Of a DNA stretch of 64,000 nt, positions 8,342 to 16,807 are shown piece by piece. The stretch comes from Amycolatopsis sp. EV170708-02-1 (GTDB taxonomy: Bacteria; Actinomycetota; Actinomycetes; Mycobacteriales; Pseudonocardiaceae): the NCBI RefSeq assembly GCF_022479115.1, contig NZ_CP092497.1, positions 2,728,001-2,792,000 on the forward strand, in the 5' to 3' direction. The position numbers were made by a program, and so were the translations under genes. The stretch's first letter is position 1. The number at the start of each line of letters is the position of its first letter. A model generated the notes under the pieces. That model was given only the letters and a program-made list of their open reading frames with translations. It was not told where the DNA came from and made no database searches.

Positions 8342-9607
8342 GTGACGGCAACGACAGACTCCCGTTCGGCGATCGACGCGGTGTGGCGGATCGAATCGGC
8401 CCGCCTCATCGCCGGTCTCGCGCGGATGACGCGCGACGTCGGCCTCGCGGAGGAGCTGGCGCAGGACGCGCTGGTCGCCGCGCTCGAACAGTGGCCTGAG
8501 TCGGGCGTCCCGAGGAACCCGGGCGCCTGGCTCATGACCACGGCCAAACGCCGGGCCGTCGACACCTTCCGCCGCAACGAGCGGTACGAGAAGAAGCTCG
8601 GCGAGATCGGCCGCGAGCAGGAGTACGAGGAGGAACCCGACTTCACCGCGGGCCTCGACGACCACATCGAAGACGATCTGCTGCGGCTGGTGTTCACCGC
8701 CTGCCACCCGGTGCTTTCGACCGAGGCCAGGGTGGCGCTGACGCTGAAGATGATCGGCGGGTTGCAGACGCACGAGATCGCGCGGGCGTTCCTGGCCAAG
8801 GAGACCGCCATCGCGCAGCGGATCGTCCGGGCGAAGAAGACGCTCGGCGACGCCAAGGTCCCGTTCGAGGTGCCCGAGGGGGCGGACAGGGTCGCGCGCC
8901 TGTCCTCGGTGCTCGAAGTCATCTACCTGATCTTCAACGAGGGGTATTCGGCGACGGCGGGCGAGGACTGGATGCGGCCCGCGCTGTGCGAGGAGGCGCT
9001 GCGGCTCGGGCGGATCCTGGCCGGGCTGATGCCGAAGGAACCCGAGGTGCACGGGCTCGTCGCGCTGATGGAGATCCAGGCTTCGCGCTCCGCCGCCCGC
9101 GTCGGGCCGAACGGCGAACCCGTGTTGCTGATGGACCAGGACCGCGCGAAGTGGAACCGGATCCTGATCGGCCGCGGTCTCGCCGCGCTGGAACTCTCCG
9201 AGTCGCTCACGGGCGGCGCTTTCGGCGTCTACGCGGCGCAGGCCGCCATCGCCGCCTGCCACGCGCGGGCGCGGACGGGCGAGGAGACCGACTGGGCGCG
9301 TATCGCCGTCCTGTACGAAGGGCTCGGGAAGCTGAACCCGTCGCCGGTGATCGAGCTGAACCGCGCGGTGGCGTTGTCGATGGCCGTCGGGCCGGAGGCG
9401 GGGCTGGAGATCGTCGACAAGCTGACGTCGGAGCCCGCGCTCAAGTCGTACCATCTGCTGCCGAGCGTGCGCGGTGACTTCCTGTCGAAGCTCGGCCGCC
9501 TCGACGAGGCCCGCGCCGAGTTCGAGCGCGCGGCGGAGATGACCGGCAACGACCGGGAGCGCACCCTCCTGCTGAACCGGGCCGCCGAGTGCACCCCTCG
9601 CGATTAG
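8342..9607 (+). CDS. ECF sigma factor, SIG41 type with C-terminal extension
   Basis: 421 residues from GTG 8342; a reading from TTG 8333 adds three residues without a better site. Region 2 (EELAQDALVAALEQWPESGVPRNPGAW) and region 4 (LTLKMIGGLQTHEIARAFLAKETAIAQRIVRAKKTL) occupy the first 180 residues. A long C-terminal extension (about residues 185-415, DUF6596/SnoaL-independent type) follows, containing YLIFNEGYSATAG and NRAVALSMAVGPEAGLEIVD, as in all ECF41-like relatives paired with YCII proteins. In this family the extension acts as a built-in regulator in place of an anti-sigma. The stop codon abuts the palindrome at 9608. Confidence 0.85.
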   Translation: MTATTDSRSAIDAVWRIESARLIAGLARMTRDVGLAEELAQDALVAALEQWPESGVPRNPGAWLMTTAKRRAVDTFRRNERYEKKLGEIGREQEYEEEPDFTAGLDDHIEDDLLRLVFTACHPVLSTEARVALTLKMIGGLQTHEIARAFLAKETAIAQRIVRAKKTLGDAKVPFEVPEGADRVARLSSVLEVIYLIFNEGYSATAGEDWMRPALCEEALRLGRILAGLMPKEPEVHGLVALMEIQASRSAARVGPNGEPVLLMDQDRAKWNRILIGRGLAALELSESLTGGAFGVYAAQAAIAACHARARTGEETDWARIAVLYEGLGKLNPSPVIELNRAVALSMAVGPEAGLEIVDKLTSEPALKSYHLLPSVRGDFLSKLGRLDEARAEFERAAEMTGNDRERTLLLNRAAECTPRD

Positions 9608-9654
9608 TCCTCTGAACGCGGTAGTTCGCGCCACGAACTACCGCGTTCAGAGGA
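9608..9654. terminator. Palindrome family A, copy 1: bidirectional terminator
   Basis: A perfect 21-bp inverted repeat (arms 9608-9628 and 9634-9654) with a 5-base loop, beginning TCCTCTGAACGCGG. It directly follows the TAG of the sigma gene and ends nine bases before the stop of the convergent gene; the flank CGAAACGCG runs into that stop. No T-tract is present. Copies at 26058, 34264, 44807 and 56947 occupy the same kind of position. Confidence 0.75.
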
Positions 9655-9663
9655 CGAAACGCG

Positions 9664-10104
9664 TCAGGCGGGGGTGGGGCGAAGCGCGGTCAGCGCCCGG
9701 TGCTGGCCCAGCCGGACCGCCTGGACGGAGCAGCCGAGCGCGAGCGCGGTGTCGTCGGCGGAAAGCCCGACGAGCGACCGCAGCACCATGATCTCGCGCT
9801 GCTGTCCCGGCAGCCCCGAAAGCGGGTTCGGCAGTTCGGCGGTCGTCCGGTGGAAGTCGTCGACCAGAGCGCGGGTGACGTCGTAGGCGAACGCGAGCAG
9901 TGCGCGCGCCCCGGCCGCCCCGGCGACGATCTCGCGGCAGCTGTCCTTGGCGACCGCGTCGGCGATGTCGTAGTTGCCCGACCGGCGGCCGATCCGCGCC
10001 CGGCAGTAACGCACGACCAGGACGCGGACGGCGTCGACGAGTTTCGAAGTCGGCTCCATCCGCCCGCCGGCCTCCTCCGACCGCCGCGAACCGTGTCCTT
10101 CCAT
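9664..10104 (-). CDS. Short SigD-like ECF sigma factor with degenerate region 2
   Basis: 146 residues from ATG 10104, preceded by GAGGGAGCCG. VVRYCRARIG and the region-4 segment QREIMVLRSLVGLSADDTALALG with VRLGQHRALTAL align closely with mycobacterial SigD. The core of region 2, DDVAQEVC in SigD, reads DIADAVAKDSCREIV here. The segment after it is also short, so -10 recognition or core binding may be altered. It could be a divergent active sigma, a decoy, or a decaying paralogue of the gene at 3364. No anti-sigma is adjacent. Confidence 0.65.
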   Translation of the reverse strand: MEGHGSRRSEEAGGRMEPTSKLVDAVRVLVVRYCRARIGRRSGNYDIADAVAKDSCREIVAGAAGARALLAFAYDVTRALVDDFHRTTAELPNPLSGLPGQQREIMVLRSLVGLSADDTALALGCSVQAVRLGQHRALTALRPTPA

Positions 10105-10180
10105 CGGCTCCCTCTCCCACCTTTCAGATGAGCACGGCCGAGGGGGAGGGAGGTACGGTCTTTTTGCCCACACGGGTGGG

Positions 10181-11053
10181 TCATGCCTCGATGAAGACGA
10201 TCCGCTCCGGCTCGATCGTCAGGTTCACGGTCTGCCGCTTCACGCTCACCAGGGTCTCGAATTCCGTCGCGTGCCCGTCCGGGACGGTGAACAGGCGGTC
10301 GTTGCGGGAATCGAGGAAATCGGAGAAGGCGCTCAGCGAGACCCCGCCGCTTTCGTCGAGCGCGAGATAGTCGACGAGCCTGCGGAACAGTTTGGGCAGG
10401 ATCACCAGTTCGTCGGCGAGCTGCCGCCGCGACGCGAGCTTGAACCCGGAGTTCGTGACGTCCTGCGGCCACAGCCCGAGCCCGTTCTGGCGGGCCTTGA
10501 CCGCGGCTTCGGCCAAGGCGTCACGGAGATCGGGATAAAGCAGTGAATAGAACGTCGGGTAGACGAGGCCGTCCGCGACCTGCCGGTAGTTCGCGGAGTT
10601 CTTCAGCGTTTTGACGTCGAGATGGACCTTGGAAAGGTCCGCCGACCGTCCGGGCCGCTGCCCGGGAAAGGCGAACGCCACGGCTCGTCCGTATTTGTCG
10701 GCGAATCGCGTCAGTATGTGACCCGGTACCTTGATCGGGGCCGACGAAGTGACCGTTCCCCGCTCGTCGCGTTCCACCGTTTTGAAGCCGAGGCACTTCA
10801 GCAGGTTCGCCGCGGCGGCGTCGGCGAATTCCGCGGGCTGGTGCCACATCCCGCCGGTTCCCCTGGCCTGGTAATGCGTTTCGAGCGCGTCGATCGCGTC
10901 GAGCCGCAGCTGCATCCCGCCCCGCGAATTGAGCCGGACCTTCAGGCCCGCCTTCTTGGTCGCCTGCGGGTCTTCGGGATAGAACCGCACCGAATCGCCG
11001 TCCGGTGAGGCTCCGACAAGCTGGAACGTACCTTTGATCAGCGTCATGGGCAT
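10181..11053 (-). CDS. SNase-like (thermonuclease fold) protein
   Basis: About 290 residues; MPMTLIKG at 11053 is preferred because ATG 11074 only adds MRTTVVL, but no start has a clear ribosome site. The N-terminal part resembles staphylococcal nuclease: GDSVRFYP, LRLDAIDALETHY and KYGRAVAFAF occupy places typical of that OB-fold family, and ARQNGLGLWP is the usual end of it. There is no signal peptide, unlike secreted thermonucleases. The C-terminal 90 residues (FRRLVDYLALDESGG) are an unassigned extension. Nuclease activity is inferred from fold only. Confidence 0.65.
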   Translation of the reverse strand: MPMTLIKGTFQLVGASPDGDSVRFYPEDPQATKKAGLKVRLNSRGGMQLRLDAIDALETHYQARGTGGMWHQPAEFADAAAANLLKCLGFKTVERDERGTVTSSAPIKVPGHILTRFADKYGRAVAFAFPGQRPGRSADLSKVHLDVKTLKNSANYRQVADGLVYPTFYSLLYPDLRDALAEAAVKARQNGLGLWPQDVTNSGFKLASRRQLADELVILPKLFRRLVDYLALDESGGVSLSAFSDFLDSRNDRLFTVPDGHATEFETLVSVKRQTVNLTIEPERIVFIEA

Positions 11054-11186
11054 GAGGACAACGGTAGTTCGCATTCCGGCGGGTGAACCATGCGTTCATC
11101 CATCCAGCCCAATGGCCGGTTAAGATCGGATGACCATTGTGGACATTCTTGTAAGGGCAATGACGGTCGGCGCCGAAAGCCGGCGA

Positions 11187-11236
11187 GTCGTCCGTCTGAT
11201 CACGTGCGCCGTCCGTCTGATCACGCGTGCCGTCCC
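11187..11236. repeat. Short array of GTCGTCCGTCTGATCACG units
   Basis: Two tandem units, 11187-11207 and 11209-11229, of the form GTCGTCCGTCTGATCACG followed by TGC. A third partial GTCGTCC-like end follows. The same unit forms longer arrays at 34639-34752 and 55046-55142. It lies 12 bp beyond the stop of the lactate permease gene. Confidence 0.65.
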
Positions 11237-11247
11237 GCCAGGCACGT

Positions 11248-12936
11248 TCACGACGGGATCATGAACCTCAGCACGGTCGCCTGAAGCAACGAGATCACCC
11301 CGACCACGGCGGTCAGCGCCACGGACCACAGGAAGGTCTGCCGCAGCAGCGCGCCCTCCTTGCCGGATTGGCCGATCGCGGTGGCGCCGATGGACAGGTT
11401 CTGCGGCGAGATCATCTTGCCCATCACGCCGCCGGAGGTGTTGGTGGCGCCCGCGAGGATCGGGTCGACGTGCAGTTGCTGCGCCGAAATCACCTGCATC
11501 GGCCCGAAGAGACTGTTCGTCGACGCGTCCGAGCCGGTGAGGAAGACGCCCAGCCAGCCGATGTAGGCGGAGAACAACGGGAACAGCACCCCGGTGGTCG
11601 CGAGCGCGAGCCCTAGGGTCTGCGTCGCACCCGAGTAGTTCATGACGAAGGCGATCGCGAGGATCATGAAGATCGTCGCCAGCGCCCACCGCATCTGGTG
11701 CAGTGTCCGGCGGTAGGTCGTCAGCAGCAGCCGCGGTTTCGCGCCCATCGCGAACCCCGCCACGATCGCCGCGATCAAGGCGACCGTTCCCGGCGAATAG
11801 AGGAAGTCGACGGTCAGCGTCGCCGCGTACGGCGTGTCCTTGGGCGTGATCGGCGCGTGCTGGACGACCTCCTTGTGAAGCCCCGGCCACGCGAACACCC
11901 AGTCGGCCTTGTGCAGCAGCTTCGTCAGGTCCAGCCATTCGGGCAGGTTCTTGAAGATCGTGCCGATCCGGGAAAGGAAGATCGCCGCGATCAGCACGAT
12001 GTACGGCGCCCACGCGTACAGCGCGCCGCGTCCGGCCTTCGCCGCGCCGAGACTCGACCCGGCCTTCACCGGTTCTTCGCCGTCGAAACGCCAAACCGCC
12101 GACGGCTGCCAGAACCGCGTCAGTATCCACAGCGAGGCCATCGCGGCGAGCGCGGCGACGACGTCGACGAGGCTCGGGCTGATGAAGTTCGAGGTGACGA
12201 ACTGCATGACCGCGAACGACAGCCCGGCCGTCAGCACGGCGGGCCAGACCTCGATCATCCGCTTCCAGCCCGCGAGGACCACGAGCAGGAAACCGGGGAC
12301 GATCAACGCCAGCAACGGGAGCTGGCGCCCGACCATCGACGAGAACAGTTCCGTCGCCTGCTCCTGTTTCATGCCGAGGATCGGCGCGGTCAGCCTGCCC
12401 AGCACGATCAACGGGTTGCCGAGGCCGCCGAACGCGACCGGCGCGGTGTTCGCCAGCAACGCGAGCACGACCGCCTTCACCGGCGGGAAACCGAGCGCGG
12501 CCATCATCGCCGCGGTGATCGCGATCGGCGAGCCGCCACCCGCGATCCCTTCCAGCAGCGCGCCGAAGCCGAACGCGATCAGCAGCGCCTGGAGACGGCG
12601 GTCCTCACTGAACCCGGCGAGGACCGCCTTGATGTCGTCGAACCGTCCGGTCGCGACGGTGACGTTGTGGAAGTACACGGCGTGGAACGCGATCCAGGCC
12701 ACCGACCACACCCCGAACACCAGCCCCATGGCCGCGGAATCGAGGGCGAGCCCGGCGGGCATGCGGTACAGCAGGACCGCGACCAGCAGCGCGGTGATCA
12801 GCGCCAGCCCGGCCGAGAGGTGCGCCGAACGGCGCAGGACTCCCAGCGTCACCAGCAGCACGATGATCGGCAGCGCCGCCAGCGCGGCGGACAGCCACAG
12901 CCCGCCCGCGGGCTGGTAGTCCTGGAGCCAGCCCAC
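11248..12936 (-). CDS. lctP: L-lactate permease family transporter
   Basis: 562 residues from GTG 12936, with AAAGGG upstream; the first ATG reading (13107) runs through the regulator in another frame. Roughly 13-14 hydrophobic segments are visible, starting with LWLSAALAALPIIVLLVTLGVL. Family motifs include FGALLEGIAGGGSPIAITAAMMAALGF and GSDASTNSLFGPMQ. LctP proteins import L- or D-lactate and glycolate with protons. The start lies one base after the stop of the IclR regulator gene, so translation is probably coupled and the regulator likely controls this transporter. Confidence 0.88.
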   Translation of the reverse strand: MGWLQDYQPAGGLWLSAALAALPIIVLLVTLGVLRRSAHLSAGLALITALLVAVLLYRMPAGLALDSAAMGLVFGVWSVAWIAFHAVYFHNVTVATGRFDDIKAVLAGFSEDRRLQALLIAFGFGALLEGIAGGGSPIAITAAMMAALGFPPVKAVVLALLANTAPVAFGGLGNPLIVLGRLTAPILGMKQEQATELFSSMVGRQLPLLALIVPGFLLVVLAGWKRMIEVWPAVLTAGLSFAVMQFVTSNFISPSLVDVVAALAAMASLWILTRFWQPSAVWRFDGEEPVKAGSSLGAAKAGRGALYAWAPYIVLIAAIFLSRIGTIFKNLPEWLDLTKLLHKADWVFAWPGLHKEVVQHAPITPKDTPYAATLTVDFLYSPGTVALIAAIVAGFAMGAKPRLLLTTYRRTLHQMRWALATIFMILAIAFVMNYSGATQTLGLALATTGVLFPLFSAYIGWLGVFLTGSDASTNSLFGPMQVISAQQLHVDPILAGATNTSGGVMGKMISPQNLSIGATAIGQSGKEGALLRQTFLWSVALTAVVGVISLLQATVLRFMIPS

Positions 12937-12937
12937 T

Positions 12938-13720
12938 TCAGGCCCTTTGTGCCCGGACGTAACCCAGCCGGAGCGACAGCGCGGCGGCGGTGCCTGCCAC
13001 CGTCGCGCCGAGTTCGTCGGTGCGGCGGAGCACGCGGCCGGCGGGGCCCGCGACGCTGATCGCGGCGATCGGCCGCCCGGTGTGGTCACGGACGGCGGCG
13101 GCCACACAGCCCACGTCCGGCTCGTTCTCGACGTCGTCCACGGCCCAGCCGCGACGGCTCGTCCTGGCCAGGTCGTCGAGCAGGCGGACGGGGTCGTTGA
13201 TCGTCTTGAGCGTGAGACTGTCGAGTTTCATCCGGCGGATACGTTCGACGCGGTCCTGTTCGGGCAGCGCCGCCAGCCACGCCTTGCCCAGCGACGTCGC
13301 GTGCTGCGGGCGGCGGGTGCCGAGACGGCAGGCCAGGGTGACGGCGTTGGCACTGCGTTCGGTGGCGACGTAGACCATCGTGTCGTTGTCCGGGACGGCG
13401 AGGTAGGTCGTCTCGCCGCTCCGCTCGGCGAGCGAGGCGAGGTAACGCGGCGCGCAGCGGTGGAGGTCGGTCGCCGCCATCGCGCGGGCACCGAGTTCGA
13501 CCAGCCTGGTGCCGAGCCGTACGCGGCCGGTGGCGCGATCGGCTTCGAGGTATTCGAGGTTCTTGAGGGTGCCGACGATGCGGTAGGCGGCGCTCCTGGA
13601 GAGACCTAGTTGCCTGGCGATCGCGTTGGTGGAAATCTCCTGGTTCTGGCCGACGTGCTCGAGAACCGCGAGACCGCGCTCGAGTGTGCCACTGGAATCC
13701 AGCCCGCGTGGTGTGCCCAC
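12938..13720 (-). CDS. IclR-family transcriptional regulator
   Basis: 260 residues from GTG 13720, which has GGAGG six bases upstream; a longer reading to 13801 lacks a site and crosses the operator-like palindromes. The N-terminal winged helix includes STNAIARQLGLSRSAAYRIVGTL. The C-terminal effector domain has YLAVPDNDTMVYVATERS and HATSLGKAWLAALPEQ. It is co-directional with and coupled to lactate permease, so a role in lactate or related acid uptake is likely. Two perfect palindromes just upstream (13741-13776) could be its own operator. Confidence 0.87.
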   Translation of the reverse strand: MGTPRGLDSSGTLERGLAVLEHVGQNQEISTNAIARQLGLSRSAAYRIVGTLKNLEYLEADRATGRVRLGTRLVELGARAMAATDLHRCAPRYLASLAERSGETTYLAVPDNDTMVYVATERSANAVTLACRLGTRRPQHATSLGKAWLAALPEQDRVERIRRMKLDSLTLKTINDPVRLLDDLARTSRRGWAVDDVENEPDVGCVAAAVRDHTGRPIAAISVAGPAGRVLRRTDELGATVAGTAAALSLRLGYVRAQRA

Positions 13721-13740
13721 TTCGCCCTCCGTAGGACCGG

Positions 13741-13776
13741 GGTGCCGATCATCGGCACCTGTTTCCGCTAAGCGGA
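13741..13776. promoter_or_regulatory. Two adjacent perfect palindromes upstream of iclR: candidate operator
   Basis: GGTGCCGAT-C-ATCGGCACC at 13741-13759 and TCCGCT-A-AGCGGA at 13764-13776 are perfect inverted repeats four bases apart, 21-56 bp upstream of the regulator's GTG. IclR proteins bind such paired dyads as tetramers. Assignment is by position; no consensus for this subfamily can be checked. Confidence 0.5.
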
Positions 13777-13954
13777 TTCGGACGTTAACAGCTGGGCCCA
13801 CCCTTGGGAAGGTTTCTTAACAAACTGACGACCGGACAAGTTTTCCCAGCTCGCGGGCTTCCCGTCAAGATCACCGGTTTGGACCAATCCCTTCGGCGGG
13901 GTCCGATTCGGCGTATGACATCAGGGGTCATTCTTCTGTTCACGGACATGAAAG

Positions 13955-13984
13955 AACCCTCGCCGGAAAATCGCGGCGAGGGTT
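13955..13984. terminator. Hairpin terminator after CoA-binding protein gene
   Basis: AACCCTCGCC (13955-13964) pairs with GGCGAGGGTT (13975-13984) around a 10-base loop. It lies 17 bp past the stop of the minus-strand gene at 14002. On the minus strand the stem is followed by a CTTTCATG stretch with only a short T-run, so it is a weak-tail intrinsic terminator. Confidence 0.6.
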
Positions 13985-14001
13985 CGGCCCGGGGTCCGTT
14001 T

Positions 14002-14409
14002 CTAACGCACCGAGAGATTCGCGACCGCTCGGACGACGGCCGTGCAGCGGTCTTCGACGTAGTCCAAACCGGCTTCTTCGGCGATCCGGCGGGACTCGGC
14101 GGAGACGATGCCCTGCTGCAGCCAAAGCGCCTTCGCGCCGATCGCGACGGCCTGTTCGGCGATCGGCGGGGTATCGGCGGACGGGCGGAAGACGTCGACC
14201 AGGTCGACGGGCTCCGGGATGTCGGTGAGCGAGCGGTACACCTTCTCGCCCAGCAATTCGTCGGCGGAGGGGTGGACGGGGATGATCCGGAACCCGTGTG
14301 CCTGCAGCACGGCGGCGACCCCGTGCGAGGCCTTGGCCGGATCGCGGCTCAGCCCCACGACGGCGATCGTCTTCGATCCGGCGAGGATCTCGGTGGCGCG
14401 ATCGGTCAT
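14002..14409 (-). CDS. CoA-binding domain protein (YccU-like)
   Basis: 135 residues from ATG 14409 (MTDRATEILAGSKTIAVVGLSRDPAKASHGVAAVLQ is the start region). The whole protein is one Rossmann-type CoA-binding domain: VVGLSRDPAKASHGV near residues 18-32, IIPVHPSADELLGEKVY near 46, and the conserved end ALWLQQGIVSAESRRIAEEAGL followed by VEDRC. Members bind CoA in crystals, but their physiological role is unknown. It lies 58 bp downstream of, and in the same direction as, a gene of unknown function. Confidence 0.85.
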   Translation of the reverse strand: MTDRATEILAGSKTIAVVGLSRDPAKASHGVAAVLQAHGFRIIPVHPSADELLGEKVYRSLTDIPEPVDLVDVFRPSADTPPIAEQAVAIGAKALWLQQGIVSAESRRIAEEAGLDYVEDRCTAVVRAVANLSVR

Positions 14410-14467
14410 ATCCGGTACAACCACGGCGGGCGGCCGCGAATTCCGCCTGATCACGCGAGACCGCCGC

Positions 14468-15040
14468 CTAAAGCTTCCAGAGCCGCAGGCCGCGCACCCG
14501 GTACACCGGCCAGACGACGTGCCAGGGGCGGCGCCGCAGGAAGACCGCGGAACAGGTGAGGACACTGCGCGCGGACGTCGTCGCGACGTCGTGGCGGTCC
14601 GGCCAGATCTCGCCGTGCCGCCCGGCGGCGATCCGGAAGACGTTGACCAGGCCGCGGCCCTGCAGGTCGAATTTCGCGCCGGTGTCACCCGGATCCGGCT
14701 TCAGGGAAGCGATCTCCGGGCCGAACGCGGCCGCGGGCGCAGGCCCCGCGTCGGCGGGGAGATCACCGACGGTCGCCGAGACGGCCTTGCCGTAGAGACG
14801 CCGGGTGTAACGCTGGAGCAGCATCCGCTCCCACAACGGCAGGACGCGGCGGTGCTTGAGCAGCGCCGAACACTCCGCGTGCCCGATGGCGAAGATGTCG
14901 GTCAGCTCGTCGTAGGCGTTGTGCGCGGTTGACCCGTTGAGATGCACCCGCACCTCGTAACGGATACGCGCGGTGAGCTCGTCGAGCTCCTCGCGGCGGT
15001 CGATCCTGGTCTTCGCCCGGGAGAGCGTCCAATCGGACAT
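14468..15040 (-). CDS. Hypothetical protein
   Basis: 190 residues from ATG 15040. I recognise no family. The N-terminal half is helical and charged (RAKTRIDRREELDELTARIRYEV, with AHNAYDELTDIFAIGHAECSALLKHRRVLPLWERM after it). The C-terminal 60 residues are richer in aromatic residues and end WHVVWPVYRVRGLRLWKL. No signal peptide or transmembrane segment is evident. It precedes the CoA-binding gene by 58 bp on the same strand and is divergent from the hydratase operon; the 131 bp between them must hold both promoters. Confidence 0.7.
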   Translation of the reverse strand: MSDWTLSRAKTRIDRREELDELTARIRYEVRVHLNGSTAHNAYDELTDIFAIGHAECSALLKHRRVLPLWERMLLQRYTRRLYGKAVSATVGDLPADAGPAPAAAFGPEIASLKPDPGDTGAKFDLQGRGLVNVFRIAAGRHGEIWPDRHDVATTSARSVLTCSAVFLRRRPWHVVWPVYRVRGLRLWKL

Positions 15041-15171
15041 GGGAGCAGGCTAGGTGATGATCGGGGTCGTGCGAGACCCTTTCGGCCTAATCTGTGCGTA
15101 CCGGCCAGTGGAACGGCCGTCTTGTGCGGGTCCGGGGGACGGGGCAGAGTCCGACGGGTCGGAAGGAGCCC

Positions 15172-15969
15172 ATGGACGCCAGCACGCTGCAGGAGGCCGC
15201 GGCCGCGCTGCTCAGCGCGTACGAGACCGGCAAGCCGATCGCGCCCCTCATCGAGACCTATCCCGCCGCGACGCTGGAGGACGCGTACCGCGTCCAGCAG
15301 CGGCTCGTCCGCCATTGGGCCGAGCGCGGCGACGGCGTGCGCGGGCACAAGGTCGGCCTCGCCTCCGCCGCCATGCAGCGGCAGATGGGTGTCGACCAGC
15401 CCGACTACGGCCACCTGACCGCTTCGATGTTCCACCTCGAACACCAGCCGATCCCGATCGGCGGGTTCCTGCAGCCGAAGATCGAACCGGAGATCGCGTT
15501 CGTGCTCGGTTCGCGGCTGCGCGGCCCCGGCGTCACGGTGGCGGACGCGCTGCGGGCGGTGGACTTCGTCGTCCCGGCGCTGGAGATCGTCGATTCCCGG
15601 ATCCGGGACTGGAAGATCAGCATCGTCGACACCATCGCGGACAACGCGTCTTCGGGCGGTGTCGTCCTCGGCAGCAGGCCGACCGCGATCGGTGACGTCG
15701 ATCTCCGCCTGGCGGGCTGCGTCCTGCACCAGAACGGTGAGATCGCGGCGACCGGCGCCGGTGGCGCGGTGCTCGGCTCGCCGGTGAACGCGCTGGTCTG
15801 GCTCGCGAACACGGTCGGCCCGCTCGGTGTCGCGCTCGAACCGGGGCATGTCGTGCTGCCGGGCTCGATGACGCGGGCGATCCCGGTGAATCCGGGTGAC
15901 ACCGTCGTCGCGACGATGGCGGGGCTCGGCAGTGTCACCGCGAAGTTCTCCGGGGAGGAACGGCCGTGA
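15172..15969 (+). CDS. 2-keto-4-pentenoate hydratase family enzyme
   Basis: 265 residues from ATG 15172, preceded by GGAAGGAG. Family motifs: VRGHKVGLASAAMQRQMGV, EPEIAFVLGSRLRGPGVT (acidic metal ligands), and VPALEIVDSRIRDWKI with DTIADNASSGGVVLG. DmpE/MhpD/TesE-type enzymes hydrate 2-hydroxypenta-2,4-dienoate in meta-cleavage pathways. Its stop overlaps the GTG of a paralogous decarboxylase by four bases (GTGA), so both are made together. The ring-cleavage dioxygenase, aldolase and acylating aldehyde dehydrogenase expected with them are not in this window. Confidence 0.85.
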   Translation: MDASTLQEAAAALLSAYETGKPIAPLIETYPAATLEDAYRVQQRLVRHWAERGDGVRGHKVGLASAAMQRQMGVDQPDYGHLTASMFHLEHQPIPIGGFLQPKIEPEIAFVLGSRLRGPGVTVADALRAVDFVVPALEIVDSRIRDWKISIVDTIADNASSGGVVLGSRPTAIGDVDLRLAGCVLHQNGEIAATGAGGAVLGSPVNALVWLANTVGPLGVALEPGHVVLPGSMTRAIPVNPGDTVVATMAGLGSVTAKFSGEERP

Positions 15970-16727
15970 GTCTCGATGTGCGGGAGGCGGCGGAAGCGCT
16001 GCTGTCCGGGGAAGAACGCGAGCCACTGACCGACGCGTGGCCGGAGCTGGACGTCGACACCGCGTACGCGATCCAGGACGAGGCGCTCCGGCTCAGGCTG
16101 GAGCGCGGCGAGACGCTGATCGGGGTCAAGCTCGGCCTGACCTCGCGGGCGAAGCAGCAACGCATGGGCATCGACTCCCCGTTGCTCGCGTGGCTCACCG
16201 ACGCGATGGTGCTCCCCGCCGGGGTGCCCGTGCCGTCCCTGATCCATCCGCGTGCCGAGCCGGAGCTGGTTTTCGTTCTGGGACAACGCCTTTCGGGACC
16301 AGGTGTGACGGCGGCGACCGCGATGGCTGCGGTGGACCGCGTCTATGGCGGCGTCGAAGTCATCGACAGCCGCTACCGCGACTATCGCTTCGCACTGCCG
16401 GACGTCGTGGCGGACAACGGTTCTTCCGCGTACGTCACGCTCGGGCCGGTGGGCGCGGAGCCGTCTTCGCTGGATCTCTCGCTGGAGGCGGCCCTGCTGG
16501 AGGTCGACGGCGCGATCGTCGACACCGCCACCGGGGCGGCGGTGCTGGGACATCCGGCGGAAGCGCTGGCACTGGCGGCCAACGCCCTCGGCGCGCGCGG
16601 GCGCGCGCTGGAGCCGGGTTGGCTCGTGTTCACCGGCGGGATGACCGACGCGGTCGACGTGCGCCCGGGTGCACGGGTGGCGGCGCATTTCTCGCATCTG
16701 GGCTCGATCACGCTCGCCGGGGGTTGA
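15966..16727 (+). CDS. 4-oxalocrotonate decarboxylase-type enzyme
   Basis: 253 residues from GTG 15966. It is a paralogue of the upstream hydratase: LIGVKLGLTSRAKQQRMGID, EPELVFVLGQRLSGPGVTAATAM and VEVIDSRYRDYRFALPDVVADNGSS. In DmpH/XylI-type members this fold decarboxylates 2-oxo-3-hexenedioate to 2-hydroxypentadienoate and forms a complex with the hydratase, which explains the coupled pair. The hydratase/decarboxylase roles could be swapped, as the two activities are hard to tell apart by sequence. Confidence 0.8.
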   Translation: MSLDVREAAEALLSGEEREPLTDAWPELDVDTAYAIQDEALRLRLERGETLIGVKLGLTSRAKQQRMGIDSPLLAWLTDAMVLPAGVPVPSLIHPRAEPELVFVLGQRLSGPGVTAATAMAAVDRVYGGVEVIDSRYRDYRFALPDVVADNGSSAYVTLGPVGAEPSSLDLSLEAALLEVDGAIVDTATGAAVLGHPAEALALAANALGARGRALEPGWLVFTGGMTDAVDVRPGARVAAHFSHLGSITLAGG

Positions 16728-16748
16728 CCCGCGAGCCATCAGCAAGAC

Positions 16749-16798
16749 GCGAAGGGGCCCATCACCGCATCAGACGCGGCGAAAGCCTCCTTCGGCCC
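16749..16798. repeat. GCGAAGGGGCCCATC-type repeat, copy 1
   Basis: The segment GCGAAGGGGCCCATCACCGC and the next dozen bases recur, with two changes, at 62132-62167. It contains GAAGG/CCTTC ends (16751-16755, 16788-16792) and a GCATCAGACGC loop-like centre. It lies between the stops of two convergent genes and so may act as a terminator. Confidence 0.55.
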
Positions 16799-16807
16799 AC
16801 GCTCGCC

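Noticed and set aside
6746..9634. A 962-codon minus-strand frame
   Set aside because: Only its last third is the Rsm22-like C terminus; the rest is antisense to the YCII and sigma genes.
9608..9654. Insertion-sequence end or MITE
   Set aside because: Only about 50-60 bp, no target-site duplication, no transposase in the window, and a strict position between convergent stops.
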